Shown: positions 1-8,426 of the stretch, one piece after another | Layout: every line of letters starts with the position of its first letter | Numbering within the stretch: position 1 is the stretch's first letter | Assembly (NCBI RefSeq): GCF_003325455.1 | Contig: NZ_CP025198.1 | Span: 2,728,001 to 2,792,000, forward strand | Origin: Acidipropionibacterium virtanenii | Lineage (GTDB): Bacteria > Actinomycetota > Actinomycetes > Propionibacteriales > Propionibacteriaceae | Direction of reading: 5' to 3' | Length of the DNA: 64,000 nt | The notes under the pieces: model-generated | The model's database searches: none | What the model saw: only the letters and a program-made list of their open reading frames with translations | What the model was told of the DNA's origin: nothing | Translations under genes and position numbers: made by a program

Positions 1-1
1 T

Positions 2-553
2 GCCGACCTGCGGCGCCCGCGAGTAGCGGCGAGTTTCGGACTGGTGGATGTCGTCGGGCTGACCACGGTTCTCATGGACCGCACTCCCCTCCCCCAGGCG
101 ATTCAGAAGCATCCCGGCAGCGATCTGGATGTACTGGCCTCGGGCGCGCTGCCGCCGAACCCGGCCGAGTTCCTCACCTCGGAGAGGATGCGTACCCTCC
201 TGAAGGAGGCGGCGGAGCACTACGACTTCGTCCTCATCGACTCGCCGCCTGTGCTCAGCGTCGCCGACACCGCTCTTCTGGCCCCGCTCACCGACGGGAC
301 GTTGGTCGTCGTGGATGCCAAGCACACCCGGCAAGGAGCTCTGACCGCTACGGTCACAGGACTCGAGGGCGCCGGTGGCCGCATCACCGGCATGGTCCTC
401 AACCGCGCCAGGCTCACCCGCCGCGGGAATCGCCGGTACGGGGAGTATCTGTCGGAGAAACCCCGTAAGCCATGGCGCGGACCCGCCTCCATCGGTCACT
501 CCCCGACATCCGCAGCTGCCGCTCCTGCCAAGTCCGCCCGTCGGGGGCAGTGA
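2..553 (+). CDS. CpsD/CapB-type tyrosine autokinase, C-terminal part (start outside window)
   Basis: The reading frame is open from the window edge and begins with DLRRPR, the end of the Walker A' motif of bacterial BY-kinases, so the N-terminal half lies upstream. VLIDSPPVLSVADT is the Walker B region typical of these MinD-like ATPases, and LVVVDAKHTRQGAL is the usual downstream strand. The tail holds a short YGEY tyrosine pair of the sort that is autophosphorylated, followed by a Pro/Ala/Arg-rich end. The family controls polymerisation and export of capsular or exopolysaccharide at the membrane with a Wzz-like partner. It faces the flippase gene, whose stop is one base away. A GTG at 44 is an internal codon, not the start. 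Confidence 0.85.
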   Translation, partial: ADLRRPRVAASFGLVDVVGLTTVLMDRTPLPQAIQKHPGSDLDVLASGALPPNPAEFLTSERMRTLLKEAAEHYDFVLIDSPPVLSVADTALLAPLTDGTLVVVDAKHTRQGALTATVTGLEGAGGRITGMVLNRARLTRRGNRRYGEYLSEKPRKPWRGPASIGHSPTSAAAAPAKSARRGQ

Positions 554-554
554 C

Positions 555-2015
555 TCAGTCTGTGCGCTCGCGCCTGATCATCAGGCGGATGAAGTCCATC
601 AGTTCACGGGCGTCGCTTCGATAGGCCGGAAGAATCAGGAAGACCAGCACGGCCACCGCCCCGGCGCCGACCCCGGCCAGGAGGGTCAGCCATGCCCCGA
701 CGTGGACGGCCGAGGCCGTGAGCCACGACACGGCCGTCACCGTCGCGGTGAGGCCGAGGATGCGGAACCCACCGAGCCACAGGGATCTCACCGGAATGGG
801 TGTGATCCGCGAGAGCCAGTAGATCGACAGGGACCATGACAGGAGAGGCTCGACGAAGACCCCGGCCGCCACACCGAGCATGCCGAAGAAGGACCCGACG
901 ACGATGCACACGACCCGGATGCCGACCTCGACCAACGAGTAGAGGAACAGTTGCCGGCCCAGTCCGCGGCTGACGTAGACCCAGTATCCGACAAAGGCGA
1001 GAGTCGACATGAGTGTGGCGCCGCAGAAGAATCGCATGTACGGGGCGACCTGCGTCCATTGCGACCCCAGCATGATCTGCACGACCGGATCGGCAAGACC
1101 GGCCACCAGGGCGATCGGGATGCCGAGGCCGTAGCCCAGGGTGATCTGGCCCGCCGCCACATAAGAGTTGAATCGTCCCTTCTCTCTCTGGACCCTCGAC
1201 ATCACCGGTATCGCCACATCCGACAGAGGTGATCGGATCTGCGAGAATGTCGACATGATGAGCTGGTAGGAACGGTTGTAGAAGCCCAGCGAGGTGGTGC
1301 CGAAACGGCCGGCGACAATGAGAGTGTCAACCTGCTTCCCTCCATAGGACAGCAGGTTCGAGCCCACGAGATTCCAGCCGAAGCGCACGAAGGAGCCGAT
1401 CTGGTGGCGTCGCGAGTACCAGCGCGGCATCCACCTGCCGGCAACGGCCGCACCGACCAGAAGCACCAGACAGCTGATGATCTGCTGGAGCACAAGGGCC
1501 CAGTACCCGGCCCCGAGCAATGCCGCCACGATCGCCGATCCCAGGGAAAAGGTCGCTGCGATGATGTCGATCACCGCCATGGCACGGAATCGGAGGGCGC
1601 GCATGAGCTGCGCGCGGTACTGGGTGGTGAGGCCGTTGAGCACGAAGGTCACCGAGAGCACATGGACAATGCGAATGAGTTCCCGGTCATGCATGAACGC
1701 CTGCACGGGCCAGGCGGAGCAGTACATGAGGGCCGCCAGCACGACACCGATACCGGTATTGATCCAGAAGAGATTGTCCCGTTGACCATCCGTCAGTTCA
1801 GGCGCCTGTACAGAGGCCGATGTGAGACCGAAATCGCGGAAGATCTCCCCTATCCCGATGATGACGAGCACAATCGCGAGGAGGCCGTAGTCGTGCGGTG
1901 TGAGCAGCCGCGACAGGGTCACCACGGACAGCAGCTGCAGGAGAATCTTGATTCCCTGCGCTCCGAGAGTGAACATCGCTCCTCGCGCAGCCGAACGCCC
2001 CAGCGAGGGACTCAC
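555..2015 (-). CDS. Wzx-like polysaccharide flippase (WzxC/MATE-like)
   Basis: This 486-residue protein has about 12-14 hydrophobic segments and starts with the typical MVF-type sequence (AARGAMFTLGAQGIK, then TLSRLLTPHDYGLLA). The family moves undecaprenyl-linked repeat units across the plasma membrane. The start is GTG at 2015, with GGGAGAGG six bases upstream. It is divergent from the beta-helix protein gene and converges on the CpsD-like gene, so it belongs to the polysaccharide locus. The C-terminal residues RRERTD are cytoplasmic-looking and basic. An O-antigen flippase of the MviN superfamily is the only close alternative. Confidence 0.85.
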   Translation of the reverse strand: MSPSLGRSAARGAMFTLGAQGIKILLQLLSVVTLSRLLTPHDYGLLAIVLVIIGIGEIFRDFGLTSASVQAPELTDGQRDNLFWINTGIGVVLAALMYCSAWPVQAFMHDRELIRIVHVLSVTFVLNGLTTQYRAQLMRALRFRAMAVIDIIAATFSLGSAIVAALLGAGYWALVLQQIISCLVLLVGAAVAGRWMPRWYSRRHQIGSFVRFGWNLVGSNLLSYGGKQVDTLIVAGRFGTTSLGFYNRSYQLIMSTFSQIRSPLSDVAIPVMSRVQREKGRFNSYVAAGQITLGYGLGIPIALVAGLADPVVQIMLGSQWTQVAPYMRFFCGATLMSTLAFVGYWVYVSRGLGRQLFLYSLVEVGIRVVCIVVGSFFGMLGVAAGVFVEPLLSWSLSIYWLSRITPIPVRSLWLGGFRILGLTATVTAVSWLTASAVHVGAWLTLLAGVGAGAVAVLVFLILPAYRSDARELMDFIRLMIRRERTD

Positions 2016-2202
2016 GAATGACCTCTCCCGATCAGAATTCTCTCCACAGTTCTTTCCCTTCGTCCAAAAGTCTCAGCCGCGTCCTGAGACTCTGGGTCCC
2101 GACTCGTGTGCCGGACGATGATGCCCATAGGACGACTGTTAACATACCTTGGAATGCCGTCCGACCCGGAGCCGCCCTTCAGGAGGTTCCTGAAGGAGCA
2201 CC

Positions 2203-4749
2203 GTGACCACGCCGATCCGACACCGTCCCTCATCCCGGCACAAGGCCCTGCTGGTGGCGATGGCAGCGGCCCTCGCGATCGCCTCCCTCGTCCTGCCCCG
2301 GACCTCGGCTGTGGCGGCGGGCCAGATCATCGCCCACGACACGATGAGTCACGGCGAATCCAAAGGCTGGGGCGGCGCGAACAGTGGGGGCGTCTACACC
2401 GCCTCACCGGCAGATGCCGGCGCGGTCAGCGGAGGGACGGCGTCTTTGGTGAGCCCCGCACCGGGAGGCACCGCTGTCGTGACGCTGAACTCGGTCAGGG
2501 CTCAGAACGCCACCAGCCGCATCGACGTCCTGCTGCCGTCGTTGCCGGCCGGTAACAGCAAGGTGTACATCACACATTTTCTCCGCGGCACTGATCTCAA
2601 TTCCTACGCGGCCATGATGGTGGTCTCCTCCGACGGCACGAGTCTTCTGGTCCTCGAGCGCATCAGGAACGGCGTCGAGACCAAGTTCTCCACCGTGACC
2701 GGTCCGAGGATGGCGGCCGGGAGGCCCACGACTCTTGAGGTGTCGCTGGCGGGCACGAACCCTGTCCAGGTGGGAATCAAGGCCTGGTCGACGGCCGGTC
2801 GCGAACCCACCGGATGGGCTGCAGTGGCATCAGACAGCAGCGCCGGACGCGTCACCGCCCCGGGCGCCACAGGGGTCGACGTCTACGCGTCGAAGTCCGG
2901 AACGGTGACCCCCGTCCGATTCGACAACCTGCTGACCAGGGCCACCACCACTGCCCCGGAGAACTCCACCACGCCGGCTCCCTCCTCGACTCCGAGGCCC
3001 ACCACGCCCACAACAGCACCGGCCACCACAGCGGAACCCACGACTGCGGCTCCGGCCGGCACCGCATACGCCGGCCAGCGTCTCCATGCGGGTGCCACGG
3101 CTCCCGGATCCCAGTCCTACGGCGTCGCGGCGAATGCCAAGTACGTGGCAACCACCGGATCAGATGCCGGTCCTGGCACCAAGGCCAGCCCGTTCAGAAC
3201 GATCAGTGCCGCGACCAGGGCCGCCAGGGACGGCGGCACGGTGGTGGTGCGCGGTGGCGTATACCACGAGCAGGCCGTCGTCTACCCGCACAACAGACTG
3301 ACGGTCGAGGCCTACCCGGGAGAAGCCGTCTGGCTCGACGGTTCCCAGATGGTCTCGGGCTGGGTGAAATCCGGCAGCACGTGGGTGAAGAACGGCTGGA
3401 CCGCCTTCTTCGATGCCAGCCCCACCTACACCAAGGGCGCCCCGGACGGAACGGAGGAGAACTGGACGTGGATCAACCCGAGGTATCCGATGGCCTCCCA
3501 TCCCGACCAGATCTGGGTCGACGGTACAGCCCTGAGGCAGGTCGCCACCCGTACCGCGGTCACGGCCGGGACCTTCTTCGTCGACGAGTCCGCGAAGCAG
3601 CTGGTGATGGGCAGTGACCCGACGAACAGGAAGGTCGAGGCCAGCACCCTCGTCGAGGCCATGTCGATCCGCTCGAAGAACTCCCTGATCCGGGGGATCG
3701 GCGTGCGCCGCTATGCCACCAGTATCCCCGGGATGGGCGCTGTCACCACCTTCTTCCCGGGTGTCACCTTCGACAACATGACGATCATCGACAACGCGGC
3801 AACCGGACTCTTCACCGGCGCCAGCAACGTGACGGTGAAGAACGTCACGGTGCGCAACAACGGCCTCCTGGGCCTTGATGCGAATCACGCCGACGGGCTC
3901 ACCGTGAAGTCACTGCTGTCGACAGGCAACAACTCGCAGCACTTCAACACGGCTCCGGTATCCGGCGCCATGAAGATCACCACATCTCGAAATGTCACCG
4001 TCACCGACAGCGCATTCATCAACAACAACGGACAGGGCCCCTGGTTCGACGAGTCTGTGTACAACGCAACTTTCTCCCACAATGACGTCGTCGGCAACGA
4101 GGGCAACGCTCTGGTCTTCGAACTGTCCGATCGCCTGATCGCCGCGGACAACGTCTTCACCAACAACGGCGATGACGCCGTAGCGATCATGAACAGCGGG
4201 AACGCCACGATCTGGAACAACACCATCATCGGCAACGGCGGCGGCATCGATATCACCCAGGACTACCGGCGGGCCTCCGATCTGAGACTCCCCGGCCACG
4301 ACAGGCGCCGACCCGTGCCCGACCCGACGATGCCCTGGATCGTGCGGAATGTGTCAGTCGCCAACAACATCGTCTCCCAGAGCAAGGGCGAGTACATTCT
4401 GCGGATCGCTGACTGGTCGCGGGGGTTCACCGGTGCGCAGATGGTCTCCCGGAGCGAGGGCAACCTCCTGCACAGGGCATCGGCGGCCACGCCGACCTAC
4501 ACGGCCGTGTGGTCGCCTCATGTCGGTGCGGGCAGCAAGGGTTACGCGACCTTGCGGGACTACCAGTCGGCCACGGAACGGGACTCCTCGTCCATACTGG
4601 TCACCGGCGCCTCGCCGCTCACGGCGAACCTGCAGCTCACATCCCAGTACTCATCGCGAGCGTCTTCAGCGCTGCCGATCAGTGCGGACGTGGCCGCCGC
4701 CGCGCCGCGCCTCACGCAGGGAGCGAGGATCCTGGGCGCGAGCCACTGA
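2203..4749 (+). CDS. Secreted right-handed beta-helix protein (possible polysaccharide lyase/hydrolase)
   Basis: An 848-residue exported protein. Residues 1-39 form a signal peptide (basic N-terminus, LLVAMAAALAIASLVL core, AVAA cleavage site). Residues about 40-245 look like a beta-sandwich, and 246-288 are a Thr/Pro/Ala-rich linker. From about 311 (AKYVATTGSDAGPGT, SPFRTI) there are repeated turns of the NNNGD/GNGGGI type expected of a parallel beta-helix. The start is GTG, with GAAGGAG five bases upstream. Its place in a polysaccharide locus suggests it trims or modifies the exported glycan, as pectate-lyase-fold enzymes do; catalytic residues cannot be assigned by eye. A structural surface protein is also possible. 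Confidence 0.75.
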   Translation: MTTPIRHRPSSRHKALLVAMAAALAIASLVLPRTSAVAAGQIIAHDTMSHGESKGWGGANSGGVYTASPADAGAVSGGTASLVSPAPGGTAVVTLNSVRAQNATSRIDVLLPSLPAGNSKVYITHFLRGTDLNSYAAMMVVSSDGTSLLVLERIRNGVETKFSTVTGPRMAAGRPTTLEVSLAGTNPVQVGIKAWSTAGREPTGWAAVASDSSAGRVTAPGATGVDVYASKSGTVTPVRFDNLLTRATTTAPENSTTPAPSSTPRPTTPTTAPATTAEPTTAAPAGTAYAGQRLHAGATAPGSQSYGVAANAKYVATTGSDAGPGTKASPFRTISAATRAARDGGTVVVRGGVYHEQAVVYPHNRLTVEAYPGEAVWLDGSQMVSGWVKSGSTWVKNGWTAFFDASPTYTKGAPDGTEENWTWINPRYPMASHPDQIWVDGTALRQVATRTAVTAGTFFVDESAKQLVMGSDPTNRKVEASTLVEAMSIRSKNSLIRGIGVRRYATSIPGMGAVTTFFPGVTFDNMTIIDNAATGLFTGASNVTVKNVTVRNNGLLGLDANHADGLTVKSLLSTGNNSQHFNTAPVSGAMKITTSRNVTVTDSAFINNNGQGPWFDESVYNATFSHNDVVGNEGNALVFELSDRLIAADNVFTNNGDDAVAIMNSGNATIWNNTIIGNGGGIDITQDYRRASDLRLPGHDRRRPVPDPTMPWIVRNVSVANNIVSQSKGEYILRIADWSRGFTGAQMVSRSEGNLLHRASAATPTYTAVWSPHVGAGSKGYATLRDYQSATERDSSSILVTGASPLTANLQLTSQYSSRASSALPISADVAAAAPRLTQGARILGASH

Positions 4750-4764
4750 GATCTCACGGCCCGG

Positions 4765-6396
4765 TCAGCACCGGTCCCGGTAGATGTGGAGTTGCGCGGT
4801 CCCCAGTGCCCGCGCCACGAACCTTGGATAAGGGTGGGTCTCGCCGGCCCCTCTCCGGTGCTGCGGGGAACCGGAGACCACGACGCACGCCCGCGAAGTC
4901 CTGAAGTGATCGACGTACCACCCGCCACCCGAGGGCCGTCCGGTAGCCCGGGGCAGGAACTTCCGGTCAGAATGGGTACCCACCCATTCCAGCCCCGCAT
5001 CGACATCGCGCGGCGCCTCACCGGCGGCTACCAGGCCTTCGGCGGCCCTCCATCGTGCAGCATCGTATGAATCAGTGGCGGCGGTCAGGACCAGTCCGAG
5101 AAGACCCAGCAGACACGCACCGACGATCGCGAATCTGAACCCCGGCCCGGTCATTCCCGACGGTGCGCCGGCGGTTCCCTTCCTGGCCGGCAGGACGACG
5201 CCCGCCACCACTGGGACCAGAAGGAGGAGGTACCGGCTGAAGATGACTTGGCCCACGGCGCCCTGGGCGAGCGTCCCCAGCACCAGCAGTGCGCCGGCGA
5301 CGATCAGTAGGGGATCCCGGACGAAGGCGCCCTCAATGAGCTGCCCGGCAAGAAGGCCGGCACCCACGACCGCCAGCACGGGGAACAGCCCCCACAGCGC
5401 CGTGGGAAGGATGGCGGGTGCACCGACGGAGGCCACCGGATAGGCAACGGTATCGCCGAGATAGTTGCCCAGCAGCATGGATCGCCGTGACTGAAACACC
5501 CAGACGAGACCTAGCAGCACGAGCCCGCTCGTCAACCACCAGGTGCGTTTCCGCCACCGCAGTGGGCGTACCACGGCACACAGGACAGGAAGCAGATACA
5601 GACCCGAGGTGAAGAACATCTTCACCACAACGCTCGCGGTCTCCTCCACCGATATCCCGGTGGAGCCCAGCGGATCGTCTCCCGACAGCGTCCGGCGCCA
5701 GACCTCGAATGCCACCACCCCGGCAAGGACGATCATTCCTCCGGCCACCACCTGGCGGCGGGAGGGACGACGTGCCCACCATCCGGCGATCAGCACTGCC
5801 ACCGGGGCGAGAATCGCCTGTTCGCGCACCGTCACCGCCCAGATCCCGGCAATCAGACCCAGCCACAAGCTGAGGGAAGACGTGCGGCGGACCGCCCGGT
5901 CGCCCGCCCACAGGCAGGTGAGAACACCGGCCAGAGCGGGGATGTCGGCCATGTAGGACGTCGTCAGCAGACCGAACTCAGGAACCGCTCCAAGTGCCGC
6001 CGCGGCGAGCAGGGCCGCGCGACCTCCCGCCCTCGGCAGGACCAGGTGGTAGGCGGCGACGAGGCAGACCGCACCGCACAGGGCGACGAACACGTGCTGA
6101 GCCGTGATCGACGTTGCCAGAGGACCGAGGACAACCACCTGCCCGACCAGTGCCGATCTGTTCCAGCCGAGCATCGTGATCTGTGCGGTCCGACCGAAGT
6201 GCTGGGCGATCCACGAGTACGACCATGCATCGTTCCGAGGGAGCCCCAGACTCCCGGCGGCAAGACCGATCACAACTGGCATGCCGACGAACCCGCCCAC
6301 CAGGAAAGCGAGAGCCCAGATGTGGGCCTTCCGGCCCATCGGTGTCACCACCTCTGCCGCGGGCCCCGCGGAATCGGCCTGCCTGAACCGGGTCAT
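4765..6396 (-). CDS. Multipass membrane glycosyltransferase (GT39/ArnT-like)
   Basis: A 543-residue protein with about 10-12 hydrophobic segments. After the first segment comes GLPRNDAWSYSWIAQHF, which matches the Asp-containing first periplasmic loop of PMT/ArnT-type lipid-phosphate-sugar transferases. A second acidic motif, TSYMADIPAL, follows around residue 150. The long C-terminal soluble part ends in HIYRDRC. I chose ATG 6396 because GGAAGGG lies five bases upstream; a GTG at 6486 in the same frame has only a weak site. It ends 15 bp from the convergent beta-helix gene. The likely role is to transfer a sugar from a polyprenyl-phosphate donor outside the membrane. Confidence 0.7.
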   Translation of the reverse strand: MTRFRQADSAGPAAEVVTPMGRKAHIWALAFLVGGFVGMPVVIGLAAGSLGLPRNDAWSYSWIAQHFGRTAQITMLGWNRSALVGQVVVLGPLATSITAQHVFVALCGAVCLVAAYHLVLPRAGGRAALLAAAALGAVPEFGLLTTSYMADIPALAGVLTCLWAGDRAVRRTSSLSLWLGLIAGIWAVTVREQAILAPVAVLIAGWWARRPSRRQVVAGGMIVLAGVVAFEVWRRTLSGDDPLGSTGISVEETASVVVKMFFTSGLYLLPVLCAVVRPLRWRKRTWWLTSGLVLLGLVWVFQSRRSMLLGNYLGDTVAYPVASVGAPAILPTALWGLFPVLAVVGAGLLAGQLIEGAFVRDPLLIVAGALLVLGTLAQGAVGQVIFSRYLLLLVPVVAGVVLPARKGTAGAPSGMTGPGFRFAIVGACLLGLLGLVLTAATDSYDAARWRAAEGLVAAGEAPRDVDAGLEWVGTHSDRKFLPRATGRPSGGGWYVDHFRTSRACVVVSGSPQHRRGAGETHPYPRFVARALGTAQLHIYRDRC

Positions 6397-6570
6397 CGTG
6401 TCCCTTCCGTCGGAGCCGGAAACCGTCGGCGCATAGCGCTCAATGACCTGCATGACTCTTGGGCGATTCGCTGGTATGTCTCCCACTCAGGTCCTGGTGA
6501 CGGCGTCCACAACCATATCCGGCGGGTCGGCCGAAACCACCGGGACCCGCGAGGGTCCGACCACCGGCCC

Positions 6571-6660
6571 GATGATAGGCTCACACCGCTCACATCTGGG
6601 CCATAGAGAAGGAGCTGTCCTGAGTTACGAGAGTTCGTATTGTCAACATGCCGCCGCGCA
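6571..6660 (+). repeat. Duplicated leader, copy 1 (pairs with 7661-7750)
   Basis: Gap-free alignment to 7661-7750 gives 78 identities in 90 positions. Copy 1 keeps an AAGGAG ribosome site (6609-6614) and the CTG (6620) that in copy 2 opens the CDP-alcohol phosphatidyltransferase. The copied reading frame runs on for 27 codons and stops at 6701-6703, overlapping the GTG of the next gene. It is therefore either a leader peptide or the stump of a duplicated gene start. Confidence 0.8.
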
Positions 6661-6699
6661 CCTGCTTCGGAGTTCCCGGGTCCTGGGAGCCGGGGCCCG

Positions 6700-7641
6700 G
6701 TGAGTGCGGGCGCGCCCCAGCGACGCCTCGTCGTGGCGGTGGCGACCTTCCGGCGTCCGCAGCTTCTGGCGGGGCTGCTTCCGCTGCTCGACGAGCAGGC
6801 CCGCGATGTCGCCTCCGCTGAGCTGTCAAGCGGAATTCTCGTCGTCGACAACGACCCCGACGGCAGTGCCGGCCCACAGGTGACCACGGCGGCCCTCAGC
6901 ACACCATTGAGCCTGGTGGCTGAGCCCCGGCCGGGGCTGGCTGCCGCCCGCAACCGCATGCTGGACGAAGCGGAGGATGCCGACCTCCTGGCCCTCATCG
7001 ACGATGACGAGCAGCCCTCCCCCGGTTGGCTCCGAAGCCTGCTGGAGGTCATGGAGCGTACCGGCGCCACTGCGGTGACGGGCCCCGTCGAATCGATCCC
7101 GGCCCATCCCCTCGAAGACTGGCTCACCGGCGCCGGGGTGTTCTCCCGCGCCCGGCACGCCACCGACTCGGCGCGCCCGGGCCTCGCCACGAACAACCTT
7201 CTGCTCGACCTCCGGCAGGTCCGTGAGCTGGGACTGCGCTTCGACCCGCGTTTCGGTCTGACCGGGGGCGAGGACTCGATGTTCGGCCAGACCCTGCTGC
7301 GACGCGGCGGCACCATCGTCTGGTGCGACGAGTCGGTGGTCCGCGAACTCGTCCCGGTCGAGCGTCTCACCAGGCCATGGGTGCTCACCCGCGCCACCCG
7401 GTCCGGCGAGACCTGGGTGCGGGTCCGCACCATCGACCAGCCTCATCGCGGTGTCGCGCTGCGACTGCGGTACGCCGTCACCGGGGCCGTCCGCTGCTTA
7501 CTGGATACCGCGAGGGCACTCATCTGCAGGGCCCGCGGGGACGCGAAGGGCGTTGGGCGCCATCAGTTCAGCGCTGCCGGGGCACGCGGGATGGTGCGAG
7601 GTGCCTTCGGTCGCACCACCGAGGAGTACTCGCGGGGCTGA
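6700..7641 (+). CDS. Family 2 glycosyltransferase
   Basis: A 313-residue GT-A fold protein. VAVATFRRPQ is the N-terminal strand, ILVVDNDPDGS the nucleotide-binding region, LIDDDEQPSPGW the metal-binding DxD, and GGEDSMFGQTLLRRGG the acceptor/acid region. Its closest relative here is the gene at 12584. The start is placed at GTG 6700, just where a duplicated leader ORF stops (TGA 6701-6703), so translation may be coupled; GGGAG lies ten bases upstream. A TTG at 6640 in frame would add 20 residues that look unlike the family. The gene sits between the GT39-like gene and the phosphatidyltransferase. The donor and acceptor sugars are unknown. Confidence 0.8.
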   Translation: MSAGAPQRRLVVAVATFRRPQLLAGLLPLLDEQARDVASAELSSGILVVDNDPDGSAGPQVTTAALSTPLSLVAEPRPGLAAARNRMLDEAEDADLLALIDDDEQPSPGWLRSLLEVMERTGATAVTGPVESIPAHPLEDWLTGAGVFSRARHATDSARPGLATNNLLLDLRQVRELGLRFDPRFGLTGGEDSMFGQTLLRRGGTIVWCDESVVRELVPVERLTRPWVLTRATRSGETWVRVRTIDQPHRGVALRLRYAVTGAVRCLLDTARALICRARGDAKGVGRHQFSAAGARGMVRGAFGRTTEEYSRG

Positions 7642-7660
7642 CGCGGGCCACCCGGCTCCC

Positions 7661-7750
7661 GATGGTAAGCTCACACCGCCCACATCTGGGTCATAGGGAA
7701 GGGGCTGTCCTGAGTTACGCGAGTTCGTACCGTCAACTTTCCGACGCGCA
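7661..7750 (+). repeat. Duplicated leader, copy 2 (start region of the phosphatidyltransferase)
   Basis: This is the second copy of the 90-bp repeat at 6571-6660. Here the sequence continues into the functional reading frame of the CDP-alcohol phosphatidyltransferase. The matched SD (AAGGGG) and CTG codon are at 7699-7712. Confidence 0.8.
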
Positions 7751-8423
7751 GAAGGGCCGCGGCCGAGGGGCTCCGGCCTACTCGCTGTACGTGAATCGCC
7801 CGGTCGGCCGGGTCTTCGCCGCGGCCCTGAACGAGTTGGGCCTCACGCCGAACCAGGTCTCTCTGGTCAGCGCGGCGTTCACCGCGGTCGGCATCGTCCT
7901 GCTGGCCACCGTGCATGCGTCCGTGTGGCTCGGAGTGGTGGTCTGGCTGCTGCTGGCCGTCGGCTACGCCCTGGACAGTGCCGACGGGCAGGTCGCCCGG
8001 CTGCGCGGCGGAGGGTCGGTGGCCGGGGAGTGGCTCGACCACGTGATCGACGCCTTCAAAGCCGTCTGCCTGCCTCTCGCCGCGGCCGTCGGCTGGTACC
8101 GGTTCTTCCCGCTGGAGCACGATTCCTGGCTACTGGTGCCGCTCGTTCTGGCGGTCGCCACCACCGTCGAGTTCTTCGGCATGATCCTCAACGACCTGCT
8201 CAAGGCCCGGCAGGGCGTCCCCCAGGCCACCGAGCAGGGCGGTTCCTCGATAGTGCGGTCGCTGATGGGTCTGCCCACCGACTACGGCGTGGTGTGCTTC
8301 TCCTTCGTGCTGTGGGGCTTCCCCCGCGTCTTCGTCATCGTCTACGCACTGCTGACCCTGGCCGAGGTGGCCTATGTGGCCCTGGCCCTGCCGACCTGGT
8401 TCGCCCGGATGCGCCGCCTCTGA
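7710..8423 (+). CDS. CDP-alcohol phosphatidyltransferase
   Basis: About 237 residues with roughly six membrane helices. The family signature is complete: DGQVAR, then eight residues, G, three, D, three, D (GEWLDHVID). The enzyme joins a CDP-activated alcohol to a second alcohol in the membrane. CTG at 7710 is the preferred start: AAGGGG lies seven bases ahead, the protein then begins SYASSYRQLSDAQK as relatives do, and the same SD-CTG pair is kept in the upstream duplicate. ATG 7662, in frame, would add 16 residues with no good ribosome site. A TagD-like cytidylyltransferase lies in the same locus and could supply the CDP-alcohol. The substrates are not shown by the sequence. Confidence 0.85.
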   Translation: MSYASSYRQLSDAQKGRGRGAPAYSLYVNRPVGRVFAAALNELGLTPNQVSLVSAAFTAVGIVLLATVHASVWLGVVVWLLLAVGYALDSADGQVARLRGGGSVAGEWLDHVIDAFKAVCLPLAAAVGWYRFFPLEHDSWLLVPLVLAVATTVEFFGMILNDLLKARQGVPQATEQGGSSIVRSLMGLPTDYGVVCFSFVLWGFPRVFVIVYALLTLAEVAYVALALPTWFARMRRL

Positions 8424-8426
8424 GGA

